Origin: Actinomycetota bacterium
GTDB lineage: Bacteria > Actinomycetota > Acidimicrobiia > Acidimicrobiales > Ilumatobacteraceae
Length of the DNA stretch: 64,000 bases
Assembly (NCBI GenBank): GCA_016213625.1
Contig: JACQZZ010000109.1
Location: forward strand, 27,743 to 91,742
Direction: 5' to 3'
Shown here: positions 1 through 7,810 of the stretch, in pieces
Layout of the letters: each line of letters opens with the position of its first letter
How positions within the stretch are numbered: the first letter of the stretch is position 1
The notes under the pieces: generated by a model
Told to the model about the DNA's origin: nothing
The model's input: only the letters and a program-made list of their open reading frames with translations
Databases searched by the model: none
Translations under genes and position numbers: made by a program

Positions 1-99
1 GATCATGTCGGGCTCGTAGTCGTCGGCCACCATCTGGGCCAAGACCCGCGACGCCTCACCGAAGATCTCCCAGGACATGATTTCGCGCTCGTTCGACAT
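1..99 (-). CDS. phosphoribosyltransferase, N-terminal fragment (cut by window edge)
   Basis: Only the first 33 codons are in the window. The start is the ATG at 99-97, and the readable protein begins MSNEREIMSWEIFGEASR. This N-terminus (a helix with a WExFGxAxRxLA pattern and DxxEPDxI at the end) resembles actinobacterial type I phosphoribosyltransferases of the hypoxanthine/xanthine type, which transfer phosphoribose from PRPP to a purine base. The PRPP-binding motif lies beyond the edge, so the call rests on a short segment. The gene is 11 bases downstream of the molybdenum hydroxylase large subunit on the same strand and is probably its operon partner, which fits purine salvage. Confidence 0.6.
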   Translation of the reverse strand, partial: MSNEREIMSWEIFGEASRVLAQMVADDYEPDMI

Positions 100-110
100 A
101 TGACCCGAGG

Positions 111-2390
111 CTAACCGAAGACGATGTCGGTGGGCCGAACCGGTACCCGGTGGAGATCCTTGCCGATGGCGTCGCGGATGGCGGCCACCACCGCCGGCGT
201 GGACGACACCGTGGGCGGCTCTCCCACACCTTTGGCGCCCAGCGGTGCCTGTGGCTCGGGTTCCTCCACCAGGCCGATCACGACGTCGGGCATGTCGAGG
301 AACGTGGGCAACAGGTAGTCGGTGAAACTGGCGTTGCGCACGTGACCGTCCACCAGGATGATCTCTTCCATGACGGCCAGACCCACGCCCTGGGCGATGC
401 CGCCCTCGATCTGGCCGGTGACGCTCAGTGGGTTCAGCGCCCTGCCCACGTCCTGCACGGTGGCCACCTGCACCACCTTCACCAGGCCCAGCTCGGGGTC
501 GACATCGACGACGGCACGGTGGGCGGCAAACGCGAACGCGGTGTGGCAATTGCCCTGGCCGAACTCGTCGAGGTCTTCAGTGGGTCGATGGTGGTGCTCG
601 AACGTCTCGTCGAACTCCAGCCCGGCGGTGGCCTCGGCGACCGACACCCGCAGCGTGCCCACCGTGTCGATGACATCACTGCCGTCGATGGCCAACTGGA
701 ACGGTTCGAGGTCGTGGACCGCAGCGAGGTGCTCGAACAGCCGCTCACGCACGAGTCGGCACGCGCCGTCGACGGCGCCACCGCTCATCCACGTCTGGCG
801 CGACGCCGAGGTGGAGCCGGCGGAGCCGATGTGGGTGTCGATGCGGTCGAGCACCACGTCGCCGACGCCCAACACGGACCGAGCGATCTGCCCGGCCAGG
901 GTGACGAAGCCCTGCCCCACCTCGGCCGTCGCGAACTTCACCGTGGCCACACCATCGGCGAGGCGGACCCGGGCGGTGGAGTAGTCGTCGAAGGCCTCGC
1001 TGTACATCAGGTTCTTGATGCTGATGGCCCAACCGATGCCCCGACGGATGGTCGCCGGGTCGGCGGTGAGACCTGCACCACCGGGCAACCGCATCGGGTC
1101 GTGGTCGTGCCCTCCCACCGGCTCGGTGGGCAGCGGCAGTTCGGCCAGCTCGCGGATGAGCCGCTCGACCGGCGCCACGCTCTCGACCACCTGACCGGTG
1201 ATGAGGTGATCGCCGGTGCGCATCGCGTTGCGCAGGCGGATCTCCACGGGGTCCACGCCGATGGCCGCTGCCAACTTGTCCATCTGGCCCTCGTGGGCGA
1301 AGCAGGCCTGCACCACGCCGAAGCCGCGCATCGCGCCGCACGGCAGGTTGTTGGTGCGCACTGCCCACCCGTCGACGGTGGCGTTGTCGCAGTGGTACGG
1401 ACCCTGCGCGTGGGTGATGCCGTTGATGAGCACTGCCGACGACGTGGACGCGTAGGCGCCGCCGTCGAACACGAACCGCGCTTCCACACGCAGCAGGCGC
1501 CCGGACTCGTCGGCATGGTGGCGCATCCACACACGGCACGGGTGCCGATGCACGTGACCGAGGAAGCTCTCGTGGCGGCTGTAGGCCATGCGCACCGGTC
1601 GGCCGGTGCGCAGCGCGAGCAGGCATGAGTGCACCTGCAGGCTGATGTCCTCACGGGCACCGAACGCGCCGCCGACGCCACCGAGCACCAGACGCACCTG
1701 CTCCTCCGGGAGATCCAGACAGGCGGCCAACTGCTTACGGTCCTCGTGCAGCCACTGGGTGGCGATGTGCAGTTCCACACCCGCGCCGCCCGGGTCGGGC
1801 ACCGCGAGCGCGGCTTCCAGACCGAGGAACGCCTGATCCTGCATGCCCAGCTCGTAGGTGCCTTCGACGACCACCGGGCCCTCGATGGTCTGATCGCCGC
1901 GCACGATGCGTTGGTGGCGGATGACGTTGCCATCGGGATGAATGGGAGGGAACGACCCATCGACCGCCTGCTCGGGGTCGGTGAGCGATGTCAGCACCTC
2001 GTATTCCACGACGATGGCCTCGAGCGCACGGCGACAGGTGTCGGGGTGGTCGGCGGCGACGGCGGCCACTGGCTCGCCGACGAAGCGCACGACCTCGTGG
2101 GCGAACACCGGCTGGTCGTGACTGATGAGTCCGTAGGTGAGCCGACCCGGCACGTCCTCGGCGGTGATGACCGCCTGCACGCCGTCGATCTTCCATGCTC
2201 CCGACAGGTCGATGCGCACGATGCGCGCGTGCGGGTGAGGCGAGCGCAGCGTGGCGCCCCACAGGAACCCGTCGGCCGAGAGATCGCCCGAGAACTCGAA
2301 CGTGCCCTGCGTCTTCGCGACGCCATCGGGCCGCACTGCGCTCTGCCCGAGGCGCCCGGCGAGACCCACCGGCGCGTCGACCGCGCTCAC
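111..2390 (-). CDS. xanthine dehydrogenase family protein, molybdopterin-binding large subunit
   Basis: This 759-residue protein is the catalytic subunit of a molybdenum hydroxylase that oxidises an N-heterocycle or aldehyde with water. The aldehyde oxidase/xanthine dehydrogenase a/b-hammerhead domain occupies roughly residues 15-130 and the molybdopterin-binding domains the rest. Visible motifs are GGVGGAFGARED (237-248), GAMRGFG (352-358) and GAKGVGEPP near the C-terminus, whose Glu724 is the likely general base. The AYxCSFR loop of true CO dehydrogenase is absent, so a CO dehydrogenase call is not supported. The start overlaps the [2Fe-2S] subunit stop by 4 bases (order FAD, FeS, Mo on the minus strand). 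Substrate is inferred as a purine because a phosphoribosyltransferase follows. Confidence 0.9.
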   Translation of the reverse strand: MSAVDAPVGLAGRLGQSAVRPDGVAKTQGTFEFSGDLSADGFLWGATLRSPHPHARIVRIDLSGAWKIDGVQAVITAEDVPGRLTYGLISHDQPVFAHEVVRFVGEPVAAVAADHPDTCRRALEAIVVEYEVLTSLTDPEQAVDGSFPPIHPDGNVIRHQRIVRGDQTIEGPVVVEGTYELGMQDQAFLGLEAALAVPDPGGAGVELHIATQWLHEDRKQLAACLDLPEEQVRLVLGGVGGAFGAREDISLQVHSCLLALRTGRPVRMAYSRHESFLGHVHRHPCRVWMRHHADESGRLLRVEARFVFDGGAYASTSSAVLINGITHAQGPYHCDNATVDGWAVRTNNLPCGAMRGFGVVQACFAHEGQMDKLAAAIGVDPVEIRLRNAMRTGDHLITGQVVESVAPVERLIRELAELPLPTEPVGGHDHDPMRLPGGAGLTADPATIRRGIGWAISIKNLMYSEAFDDYSTARVRLADGVATVKFATAEVGQGFVTLAGQIARSVLGVGDVVLDRIDTHIGSAGSTSASRQTWMSGGAVDGACRLVRERLFEHLAAVHDLEPFQLAIDGSDVIDTVGTLRVSVAEATAGLEFDETFEHHHRPTEDLDEFGQGNCHTAFAFAAHRAVVDVDPELGLVKVVQVATVQDVGRALNPLSVTGQIEGGIAQGVGLAVMEEIILVDGHVRNASFTDYLLPTFLDMPDVVIGLVEEPEPQAPLGAKGVGEPPTVSSTPAVVAAIRDAIGKDLHRVPVRPTDIVFG

Positions 2391-2860
2391 GCGTCACCTC
2401 GACGGACGACCGCGACGCGCTGCACGGCATCGATGATGCGTCCGTAGCCCGTGCACCGGCAGATGTTGCCCGACAGCTCTTCTCGGATCTCGAGTTCCGT
2501 GGGCGAAGGAGATCGTTCGAGCAGCGCGTGGGCGGCCATGATGAGGCCGGGCGTGCAGAACCCGCACTGCACCGCTCCCGCATCGACGAAGGCCTGCTGC
2601 ACATCGCTGGGCGAACCCTCGGGCGCGACGCCCTCGATGGTGGTGATCTCCTGGCCCACCGCACCGGCTGCCAGCACGAGGCAGCCGCACACGAGGTTGC
2701 CGTCGACGAGCACGCTGCACGAGCCGCACTCCCCCTGCTCGCAGGCGCCCTTGCTGCCCATCAGCCCCAGGCGCTCGCGCAACACGAACAACAGGCTCTC
2801 GCCCACTGCGGCGTCGCGCACCTCTCGGGCGTCCCCGTTCACGTGCAGCGTGTAGATCAC
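2387..2860 (-). CDS. [2Fe-2S]-binding subunit of xanthine dehydrogenase family enzyme
   Basis: This 157-residue protein is the electron-transfer subunit of the hydroxylase. It has the two expected clusters: a plant-ferredoxin-type set (C40, C45, C48, C60 in CEQGECGSCSV...C) and a second four-helix set (C99, C102, C134, C136 in CGFCTPG...CRCTGY). All eight ligands are present and the length is normal for CoxS/XdhC-type subunits. It overlaps its neighbours by 4 bases on each side, so the three subunits are probably translationally coupled. It should pass electrons from the molybdenum site to FAD. Confidence 0.95.
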   Translation of the reverse strand: MIYTLHVNGDAREVRDAAVGESLLFVLRERLGLMGSKGACEQGECGSCSVLVDGNLVCGCLVLAAGAVGQEITTIEGVAPEGSPSDVQQAFVDAGAVQCGFCTPGLIMAAHALLERSPSPTELEIREELSGNICRCTGYGRIIDAVQRVAVVRRGDA

Positions 2861-3696
2861 TGGAACGCCCTCCGGAGCAGTCGCGCGGCCAACACCCCGA
2901 CGGCATGTCGGCGGTAGGCAGCCGTGGAACGGTGGTCATCGATGGGCCGTGCGGCCGCACGCACCAACTCGGCGGCCTCGTGCACCACGTCGTCGGACAC
3001 TCGGCACGCCTCGAAGTCGGCGTGGGCGGACACCAACGCCTCGGCGTCGTGGCAGCGGATGATGGTGGGGCCCACCGAACCGAGCGCGATGGCCACCGCA
3101 CCGGGCCGCACCACCAACGCAACGCTGGCCGTGGCGATGACCATGGCGTTGCGCACACCCACCTTCGTGTAGCCCTGATAGCCCGACAGCACGGGAACCG
3201 TGACGGCCGTGATGAGCTCGCCGGGCTGACGCACAGTGCGCTTCGGACCCACCATGAAGTCCCCGAACGGCACGAGCCGCACGCCACGCTCGTGGGTGAG
3301 TTCGACCACCGCATCGAGCGCTGCGAGCACCGGCAGGCCATCGCCCGCCGGGGACGCCGTACCGACGTTGCCGCCGATGGTGGCGGCGTGACGGATCTGC
3401 GGAGAACCCACGGTGCGGGCGGCTTGCGAGAGCGCCGGCACCCAACGGGCGATGGGGTCGCGTTCGATCTCGTCGTACGTGACCCCCGCGCCGATGCGCA
3501 ACGTGCCGGCGACCGGGTCGTGGTGCCAGGTGCTGAGCTCCGGCACGCGATGCACGGCGACGATGCTCGACGGTCGTCGACGGCCCTCGTTGAATTCGAC
3601 CATCAGATCCGTGCCGCCCGCGAGCACGATCGCGTCGGGGTCGTCGGCCACGGCGCGCAGCGCGTCGGCGAGGGAGGTGGGAACGACGACGGACAT
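2857..3696 (-). CDS. FAD-binding subunit of xanthine dehydrogenase family enzyme
   Basis: This 279-residue protein is the medium (flavin) subunit. It has the PCMH-type FAD-binding signatures AGGTD (26-30) and TIGGNVGTASPAGDG (106-120), followed by a CO dehydrogenase flavoprotein C-terminal domain. It passes electrons from the iron-sulfur subunit to an external acceptor. It is the first gene of the operon. The ATG at 3696 has a TAAAGT -10-like hexamer 9 bases upstream and no clear ribosome-binding site, so the message may be leaderless. Confidence 0.92.
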   Translation of the reverse strand: MSVVVPTSLADALRAVADDPDAIVLAGGTDLMVEFNEGRRRPSSIVAVHRVPELSTWHHDPVAGTLRIGAGVTYDEIERDPIARWVPALSQAARTVGSPQIRHAATIGGNVGTASPAGDGLPVLAALDAVVELTHERGVRLVPFGDFMVGPKRTVRQPGELITAVTVPVLSGYQGYTKVGVRNAMVIATASVALVVRPGAVAIALGSVGPTIIRCHDAEALVSAHADFEACRVSDDVVHEAAELVRAAARPIDDHRSTAAYRRHAVGVLAARLLRRAFQ

Positions 3697-3705
3697 GACG
3701 ACCTG

Positions 3706-3711
3706 ACTTTA
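3706..3711 (-). promoter_or_regulatory. -10 element of the molybdenum hydroxylase operon
   Basis: Read on the minus strand this is TAAAGT, 9 bases before the ATG at 3696. It overlaps a direct repeat TACAT-N4-TACAT at 3710-3723 (plus strand), a possible regulator site. The position fits near-leaderless transcription. It is predicted by eye only. Confidence 0.4.
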
Positions 3712-3736
3712 CATTTCGTACATGCCGATCACCTGA

Positions 3737-4549
3737 TCACTCCACCACGCAACCCACCACCGAAGGGTCGGGATCCGGCAGCTTCGGCTGCATCGCCTCG
3801 AGGTGGTGCAGGAGAATGGTCGCCACGGCGAGGTTGCGCACCCAGTTGCGGTCGGCCGGCACCACGTACCACGGCGCCGCCGCGGTGGACGTGCGCTTGA
3901 TGGCGTCGTGGTATGCCGCCTGGAACTTGGGCCACAACGCCCGATCGTCGAGGTCGCCGGCGCGGAACTTCCACCGCTTCTCGGGATCGTCGACGCGCTC
4001 CTGGAGCCGCTCGCGCTGCTTCTCGTTCGACACGTTCAGGAACACCTTCACCACGGTCGTGCCCTCATCGGTGAGCAACCGCTCGAATGCGTTGATGTGG
4101 TCGTAGCGCTTGGACCACACCGACTTCGGCACGAACTCCTTCACCCGCACGACCAACACGTCCTCGTAGTGGCTGCGGTTGAAGATGCCGATCTCACCCT
4201 TGCCCGGCGCGGCCGCGTGCACGCGCCAGAGGTAGTCGTGTTGCGTCTCGGGGCCGCCCGGCACACCGAAGCCGGTGACGCGCACCCCCGCCGGATTCAG
4301 CCCCGACAGCATGTTGCGGATGGTGCCGTCCTTGCCGGCGGCGTCCATGGCCTGCAGCACGAGCAACACGCTTCGGCGCTCCTCGGCAAAGAGCCGCTGC
4401 TGCAACACGTCGAGCCGGGCCTTCACCTTCTCCAGCTCCGCCTTCGCCCCTTCCTTCTCCCACCCGAGCGTGTCGGCGGGGTCGTACTTCTTCAGCGAGA
4501 ACGGCGCCCCTTGGCGCACCAGCAACGAACGAGTGGGATCCTTCGACAT
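3737..4549 (-). CDS. polyphosphate:nucleotide phosphotransferase, PPK2 family
   Basis: This 270-residue cytoplasmic kinase transfers phosphate between polyphosphate and nucleoside mono- or diphosphates. The PPK2 hallmarks are visible: Walker A MDAAGKDG (68-75), a Walker B-like segment IFNRSHYEDVLVVRV in the middle, and the lid region rich in Arg and Lys (KRYDHINAFER, KRWKFR). Length fits single-domain PPK2 enzymes. Whether it prefers AMP, ADP or GDP cannot be read from the sequence. It lies 9 bases downstream of the DUF5522 gene on the same strand and is probably co-transcribed with it. Its stop is 40 bases upstream of the molybdenum hydroxylase operon. Confidence 0.9.
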   Translation of the reverse strand: MSKDPTRSLLVRQGAPFSLKKYDPADTLGWEKEGAKAELEKVKARLDVLQQRLFAEERRSVLLVLQAMDAAGKDGTIRNMLSGLNPAGVRVTGFGVPGGPETQHDYLWRVHAAAPGKGEIGIFNRSHYEDVLVVRVKEFVPKSVWSKRYDHINAFERLLTDEGTTVVKVFLNVSNEKQRERLQERVDDPEKRWKFRAGDLDDRALWPKFQAAYHDAIKRTSTAAAPWYVVPADRNWVRNLAVATILLHHLEAMQPKLPDPDPSVVGCVVE

Positions 4550-4558
4550 GCGCGGAAG

Positions 4559-4792
4559 CTACCGCAGCGGCGCATACGGACAATGACGACATCCGCTGTC
4601 GCAGCAGTACGCCCGATCGGCGAGGAACTTCGCCGTGAAGACCGTCAGGCCAGTGACCGGATCGGCGTACGACGCACGACCGGCGGCCACCGCGTCGGCG
4701 TGTCGCGCCATGCCCTCGACGAAACCCCGATGCTTGCTGGAGTACCGCCGCGGGAGCGGCAGTTCCACATGGTCGGGCCGGAGTGCACGCAC
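4559..4792 (-). CDS. DUF5522 family small cysteine-rich protein
   Basis: This 77-residue protein ends in AYCCDSGCRHCPYAPLR, the C-terminal CC-x3-C-x2-C motif (C63, C64, C68, C71) of the DUF5522 family. The cysteines suggest metal binding, but no function is established. The GTG at 4792 is preferred as the start because a TACCCT -10 hexamer lies 7 bases upstream and there is no ribosome-binding site, a pattern shared by other first genes in this window. The PPK2 gene follows 9 bases downstream. Confidence 0.75.
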   Translation of the reverse strand: MRALRPDHVELPLPRRYSSKHRGFVEGMARHADAVAAGRASYADPVTGLTVFTAKFLADRAYCCDSGCRHCPYAPLR

Positions 4793-4799
4793 GCTGGCG

Positions 4800-4805
4800 A
4801 GGGTA
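4800..4805 (-). promoter_or_regulatory. -10 element of a leaderless promoter for the DUF5522-PPK2 operon
   Basis: On the minus strand the hexamer is TACCCT, followed by 7 bases and the GTG start at 4792. No Shine-Dalgarno sequence is present, as expected for a leaderless actinobacterial message. Confidence 0.5.
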
Positions 4806-4857
4806 GCTCCGTGTTGCCCGCGGTCGCATCGATGTGGCTAAGGTGCGGGCGCCGACG

Positions 4858-4873
4858 TGTGATGGGGGTCACA
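4858..4873 (+). promoter_or_regulatory. CRP/GlxR-type operator (perfect TGTGA-N6-TCACA palindrome)
   Basis: The 16-base site reads TGTGA-TGGGGG-TCACA, an exact match to the consensus recognised by E. coli CRP and by actinobacterial CRP/GlxR proteins; the symmetry extends one base further on each side. It lies 50 bases before the GTG of the ABC transporter binding-protein gene. A weak promoter (TTGCCC at 4814-4819, TAAGGT at 4839-4844, 19-base spacer) lies upstream, which would put the operator downstream of the start site and suggest repression. Which regulator binds is inferred. Confidence 0.6.
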
Positions 4874-4922
4874 CCTTGCAGTCGTCGGCGCAACTCGATC
4901 ACGAATTGAAGGGGGAAAGCAC

Positions 4923-6737
4923 GTGCGCAACTCACGTTCGGCCAAGCGAACCGGTCGAATCTTCGTCGCCGCGGTGGTCAGTCTCGGATTGTTCGCTGCT
5001 GCTTGCAGCAAGAAGGACGACGAGGGCACCACTGACGGTACCGACGCCACTGAAGAGACCGTGGCACCCGATGGCACCGACGGTGCCACCGAGACCACCG
5101 CAGCCGTCACCGAGACCACGGCGGCCGCCGAGACTCCGGTGCCCGGTGGCGAGCTCGTGGTCAGCGGCGAGGCCGAAGTGGCCAACCCCTGGACGCCGGC
5201 CGCCATGCAGTGCGACAGCTACTGCCAGCAGCGAGCTCGCTCGTTCTACGACCCGGTGGCCGCCGTCGGCGCCGACCTGAAGGTGCACGGCGTGCTCGCC
5301 GAGTCCATCACCCCGAACGACGACGCCACCGAGTGGACCATCAAGATCCGCGAGGGCATCAGCTTCACCGACGGCACGCCCGTCGATGGCGCCGCCGTGC
5401 TGCGGAACCTGAACGAGAGCGGCAGCGGCCTGCTCATCAGCGGCGCACTCGTCGACCTGGCTCGCGAGACGCCCGGCGATCCCAGCACGCCGTTCGTCTC
5501 GGAGACCATCGATGCGCAGACGTTCAAGCTGTTCACCGGCAAGAACGGCGACATCGCCAACCCCGTGCCGTGGCCCGGCTTCGACTTCTACCTCTGCGGC
5601 CAGTGGGGCCTCATCGCCAGCCCGACGTACCTCGATGCCGTGAAGGCCGATCCCACCGTGGCGGCTCAGCCCGTCGGCTCGGGTCCCTTCATGGTCGAGA
5701 GCTATGCCCCGCGTGACGCCCTCGTCGTGGTGAAGAACCCGAACTACTGGCAGAAGGACGCCGATGGCGTGCAGCTGCCGTACCTCGACAAGATCACCTT
5801 CAAGGTGATCGAGGACTCGCAGACCGCCGCGCAGGCCCTGCAGGACGGCAACATCGACATCATGTCGACCTCGGCCGCCCAGGTCATCAGCGACTTCCGC
5901 GAGCTCGCCGACGAGTTCCCGATGACGGAGCAGACCGAGCTCACCGAGACCAACTACCTCCTCATCGACCTGGCCAAGCCCGGCCCCACCAGCGACGCCC
6001 GCGTTCGTTGCGCCCTTTCGAAGGCCATCGACCGCACCGAGCTGATCGACCTCACCGCCGGCGGCATCCTGCAGCCCGCGAACGGTCTGTTCTCGCCCGG
6101 CCAGGAGGGCTACCTGGAGGACAACGGTTTCAGCACCGACCAGGACCTCGAGGGTGCCCAGGCGCTCATCGACGAGTACAAGGCCGAGACCGGCGCCACC
6201 AGCGTCGAGATCACCTACGGTCACACCGCTGACCGCATCGGCGACCAGGTGGCTGAGCTCCTGAAGGGCTACTGGGAGCAGATCGGCGTCACCACCAAGG
6301 TCGACGTCGTGCCCCAGGACCAGTTCATCACCTTGGCCCTCCTCGGCGATCCGTCCTTCTTCATCTACGGCTGGCGCAACCACGCCGGTCTGAAGATCGA
6401 CGGCCAGAACTTCTGGTGGAACAGCGCCTCCGGCACCGCCGACGGCGCCCTGTCGCTGAACTTCGGTCGAGTGAACGACCCGGTCGTCGACGCCGCACTG
6501 GCCGACGCCCGCAGCAACCCCGACGAGGCGGCACGCCAGGCGGCCGCCGAGACGGTGAACAAGACGTTCGCCGAGCAGTGCTACCAGATCCCCACCTCGT
6601 GGACCCTGTGGGGCACGCCCCACAAGCCCTCGGTGAAGGGTCTGGGCACCTGGGTGCTCCCCGACGGTGCAGAGTCCCGCGACGGTGCGGGCTTCTCCGG
6701 CCAGTTCTGGGTGCACACCCTCTGGATGGGCGAATGA
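4923..6737 (+). CDS. ABC transporter substrate-binding lipoprotein, family 5 (peptide/nickel type)
   Basis: This 604-residue secreted lipoprotein captures the substrate of the importer encoded downstream. It has a lipoprotein signal peptide with lipobox LFAAAC (Cys28), then a Thr/Glu/Asp-rich low-complexity linker to about residue 75, then an SBP_bac_5 domain with the typical early segment (LAESITPNDDATEWTIKIREGISFTDGTP, given here in part) and a C-terminal lobe. The start is the GTG at 4923, with GGGGGA 6 bases upstream. Family 5 proteins bind oligopeptides, dipeptides or other ligands; the ligand cannot be read here. Two hairpins follow the gene, and the permease genes come after them. Confidence 0.9.
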   Translation: MRNSRSAKRTGRIFVAAVVSLGLFAAACSKKDDEGTTDGTDATEETVAPDGTDGATETTAAVTETTAAAETPVPGGELVVSGEAEVANPWTPAAMQCDSYCQQRARSFYDPVAAVGADLKVHGVLAESITPNDDATEWTIKIREGISFTDGTPVDGAAVLRNLNESGSGLLISGALVDLARETPGDPSTPFVSETIDAQTFKLFTGKNGDIANPVPWPGFDFYLCGQWGLIASPTYLDAVKADPTVAAQPVGSGPFMVESYAPRDALVVVKNPNYWQKDADGVQLPYLDKITFKVIEDSQTAAQALQDGNIDIMSTSAAQVISDFRELADEFPMTEQTELTETNYLLIDLAKPGPTSDARVRCALSKAIDRTELIDLTAGGILQPANGLFSPGQEGYLEDNGFSTDQDLEGAQALIDEYKAETGATSVEITYGHTADRIGDQVAELLKGYWEQIGVTTKVDVVPQDQFITLALLGDPSFFIYGWRNHAGLKIDGQNFWWNSASGTADGALSLNFGRVNDPVVDAALADARSNPDEAARQAAAETVNKTFAEQCYQIPTSWTLWGTPHKPSVKGLGTWVLPDGAESRDGAGFSGQFWVHTLWMGE

Positions 6738-6740
6738 GTC

Positions 6741-6758
6741 TCACTGCGTCCGCAGTGA
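6741..6758 (+). terminator. small hairpin after the binding-protein gene
   Basis: The sequence TCACTGCG-TC-CGCAGTGA is a perfect inverted repeat beginning 3 bases after the stop codon; the realistic fold is a 6-base stem with a CGTCCG loop. No T-tract follows. It probably acts with the next hairpin to stabilise or attenuate the transcript. Confidence 0.5.
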
Positions 6759-6772
6759 TCTGAAGTGAACTC

Positions 6773-6804
6773 GTGGGGTGTGCGGCTCCGGCCGCACACC
6801 CCAC
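6773..6804 (+). terminator. strong intercistronic hairpin between binding-protein and permease genes
   Basis: A perfect 14-base stem (GTGGGGTGTGCGGC and its complement) encloses a TCCG tetraloop. It lies between the binding-protein stop (6737) and the permease GTG (6838) and is not followed by a T-run. Such structures in ABC importer operons typically reduce read-through or protect the upstream message so that binding protein exceeds permease. It is a stem-loop seen directly; its role is inferred. Confidence 0.7.
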
Positions 6805-6837
6805 CTGTCCCTGTTCCTACGTTTCTCGAGGCTTCTG

Positions 6838-7803
6838 GTGCGCTACCTGGTCCAACGTCTTCTCCGCTTCGCGGTCGTGTTCTTCATCGTCACCTTCGGG
6901 CTGATGATCCTGATGCGACTCGGCATGAACGCCCCCGGCGACCCCGCCCGCACCATGTTGGGCGGCACAGTCACCGAGGATCAGATCGCCGAGATCACCG
7001 CCCGGTATCACCTCAACGATCCACTCATCGTGCAGTACTGGATCTGGCTGAAAGGCATGCTCACGCTCGACATGGGTGTGTCGGTGCAGCAGAACCTCGC
7101 CGTGTCCACCTACATCGGCAACCGAGTGGTGGTCACCCTGTTCCTCGGCTTCTACTCGTTGTTGCTCGCCCTCGTGGTGAGCATCCCCGTCGCCGTGTTC
7201 CAGGCCTACAAGCGCGACAGCTTCCGCGACAAGTTCCTCAGCGTGATGTCGTTCGCCTTCGTCGCCATCCCGCCGGTGGTGATGGGCGTGCTGCTCATCC
7301 TGCTGTTCGTTCGTACGCTCGGCTGGTTCCCACGAACCGGCGAGAAGATCTATCCGTGGGACGACCCCGTCGAGCACGTCCGCAACTTCGCGTTGCCGGT
7401 GCTCGCGCTGGCCCTCCCCGTGGGTGCCGTGTTCAGCCGCCTCCTCCGTGGCGACATGGTGCGCACCCTGCAGGCCGACTTCATCACCCTGGCCAGCGCC
7501 AAGGGTGTGTCCACCAGCCGCATCCTGTGGCGCCACGGCCTGCGCAACTCCGTGTTCTCGCTCATCACCTCGGTCGGCCTGCAGTTGGCCGGCATCGTCG
7601 GCGGCGCCATCGTCGTCGAGCAGCTGTTCAACATGAAGGGAATGGGCACTCTGTTGATCGCCAGCATCCTCAGCAAGGACCTCTTCGTCGTCCAAGCCCT
7701 CGCCGCACTCATCGTCGCCACGGTGGTGATGGTGAACCTCGTGGTGGACCTGTCCTACGCCGTCGTCGACCCCCGCATCCGCCAGATGCGCGCACTGAGC
7801 TGA
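6838..7803 (+). CDS. ABC transporter permease, DppB/OppB type
   Basis: This 321-residue inner-membrane permease has an N-terminal RYLVQRLLRF segment followed by a transmembrane helix, which is typical of DppB-type proteins. The EAA-type cytoplasmic loop is visible (LASAKGVSTSRILWRHGLRN). The GTG at 6838 is chosen because the family N-terminus begins there; an ATG-proximal upstream extension to 6778 would run through the strong hairpin and encode unrelated residues. It pairs with the DppC-type permease 7 bases downstream to form the channel. Confidence 0.88.
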   Translation: MRYLVQRLLRFAVVFFIVTFGLMILMRLGMNAPGDPARTMLGGTVTEDQIAEITARYHLNDPLIVQYWIWLKGMLTLDMGVSVQQNLAVSTYIGNRVVVTLFLGFYSLLLALVVSIPVAVFQAYKRDSFRDKFLSVMSFAFVAIPPVVMGVLLILLFVRTLGWFPRTGEKIYPWDDPVEHVRNFALPVLALALPVGAVFSRLLRGDMVRTLQADFITLASAKGVSTSRILWRHGLRNSVFSLITSVGLQLAGIVGGAIVVEQLFNMKGMGTLLIASILSKDLFVVQALAALIVATVVMVNLVVDLSYAVVDPRIRQMRALS

Positions 7804-7810
7804 GGCCGCC

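Noticed and set aside
150..1628. Long plus-strand reading frame of 492 codons antisense to the xanthine dehydrogenase large subunit
   Set aside because: It is a GC-rich shadow of the real gene, rich in His, Arg and Gly with no domain. Similar long antisense frames over most genes here were dropped for the same reason.
111..3696. Aerobic CO dehydrogenase (CoxMSL) annotation
   Set aside because: The large subunit lacks the AYxCSFR active-site loop and has XDH-type motifs.
4793..4922. tRNA or small RNA in the largest gap of the window
   Set aside because: No cloverleaf or strong stem is visible apart from the CRP-like palindrome. The gap holds promoter elements and a ribosome-binding site.
6778..6840. 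Upstream start for the DppB-type permease
   Set aside because: The extension is encoded by the 14-base hairpin and gives a non-family N-terminus. The GTG at 6838 matches the family start.
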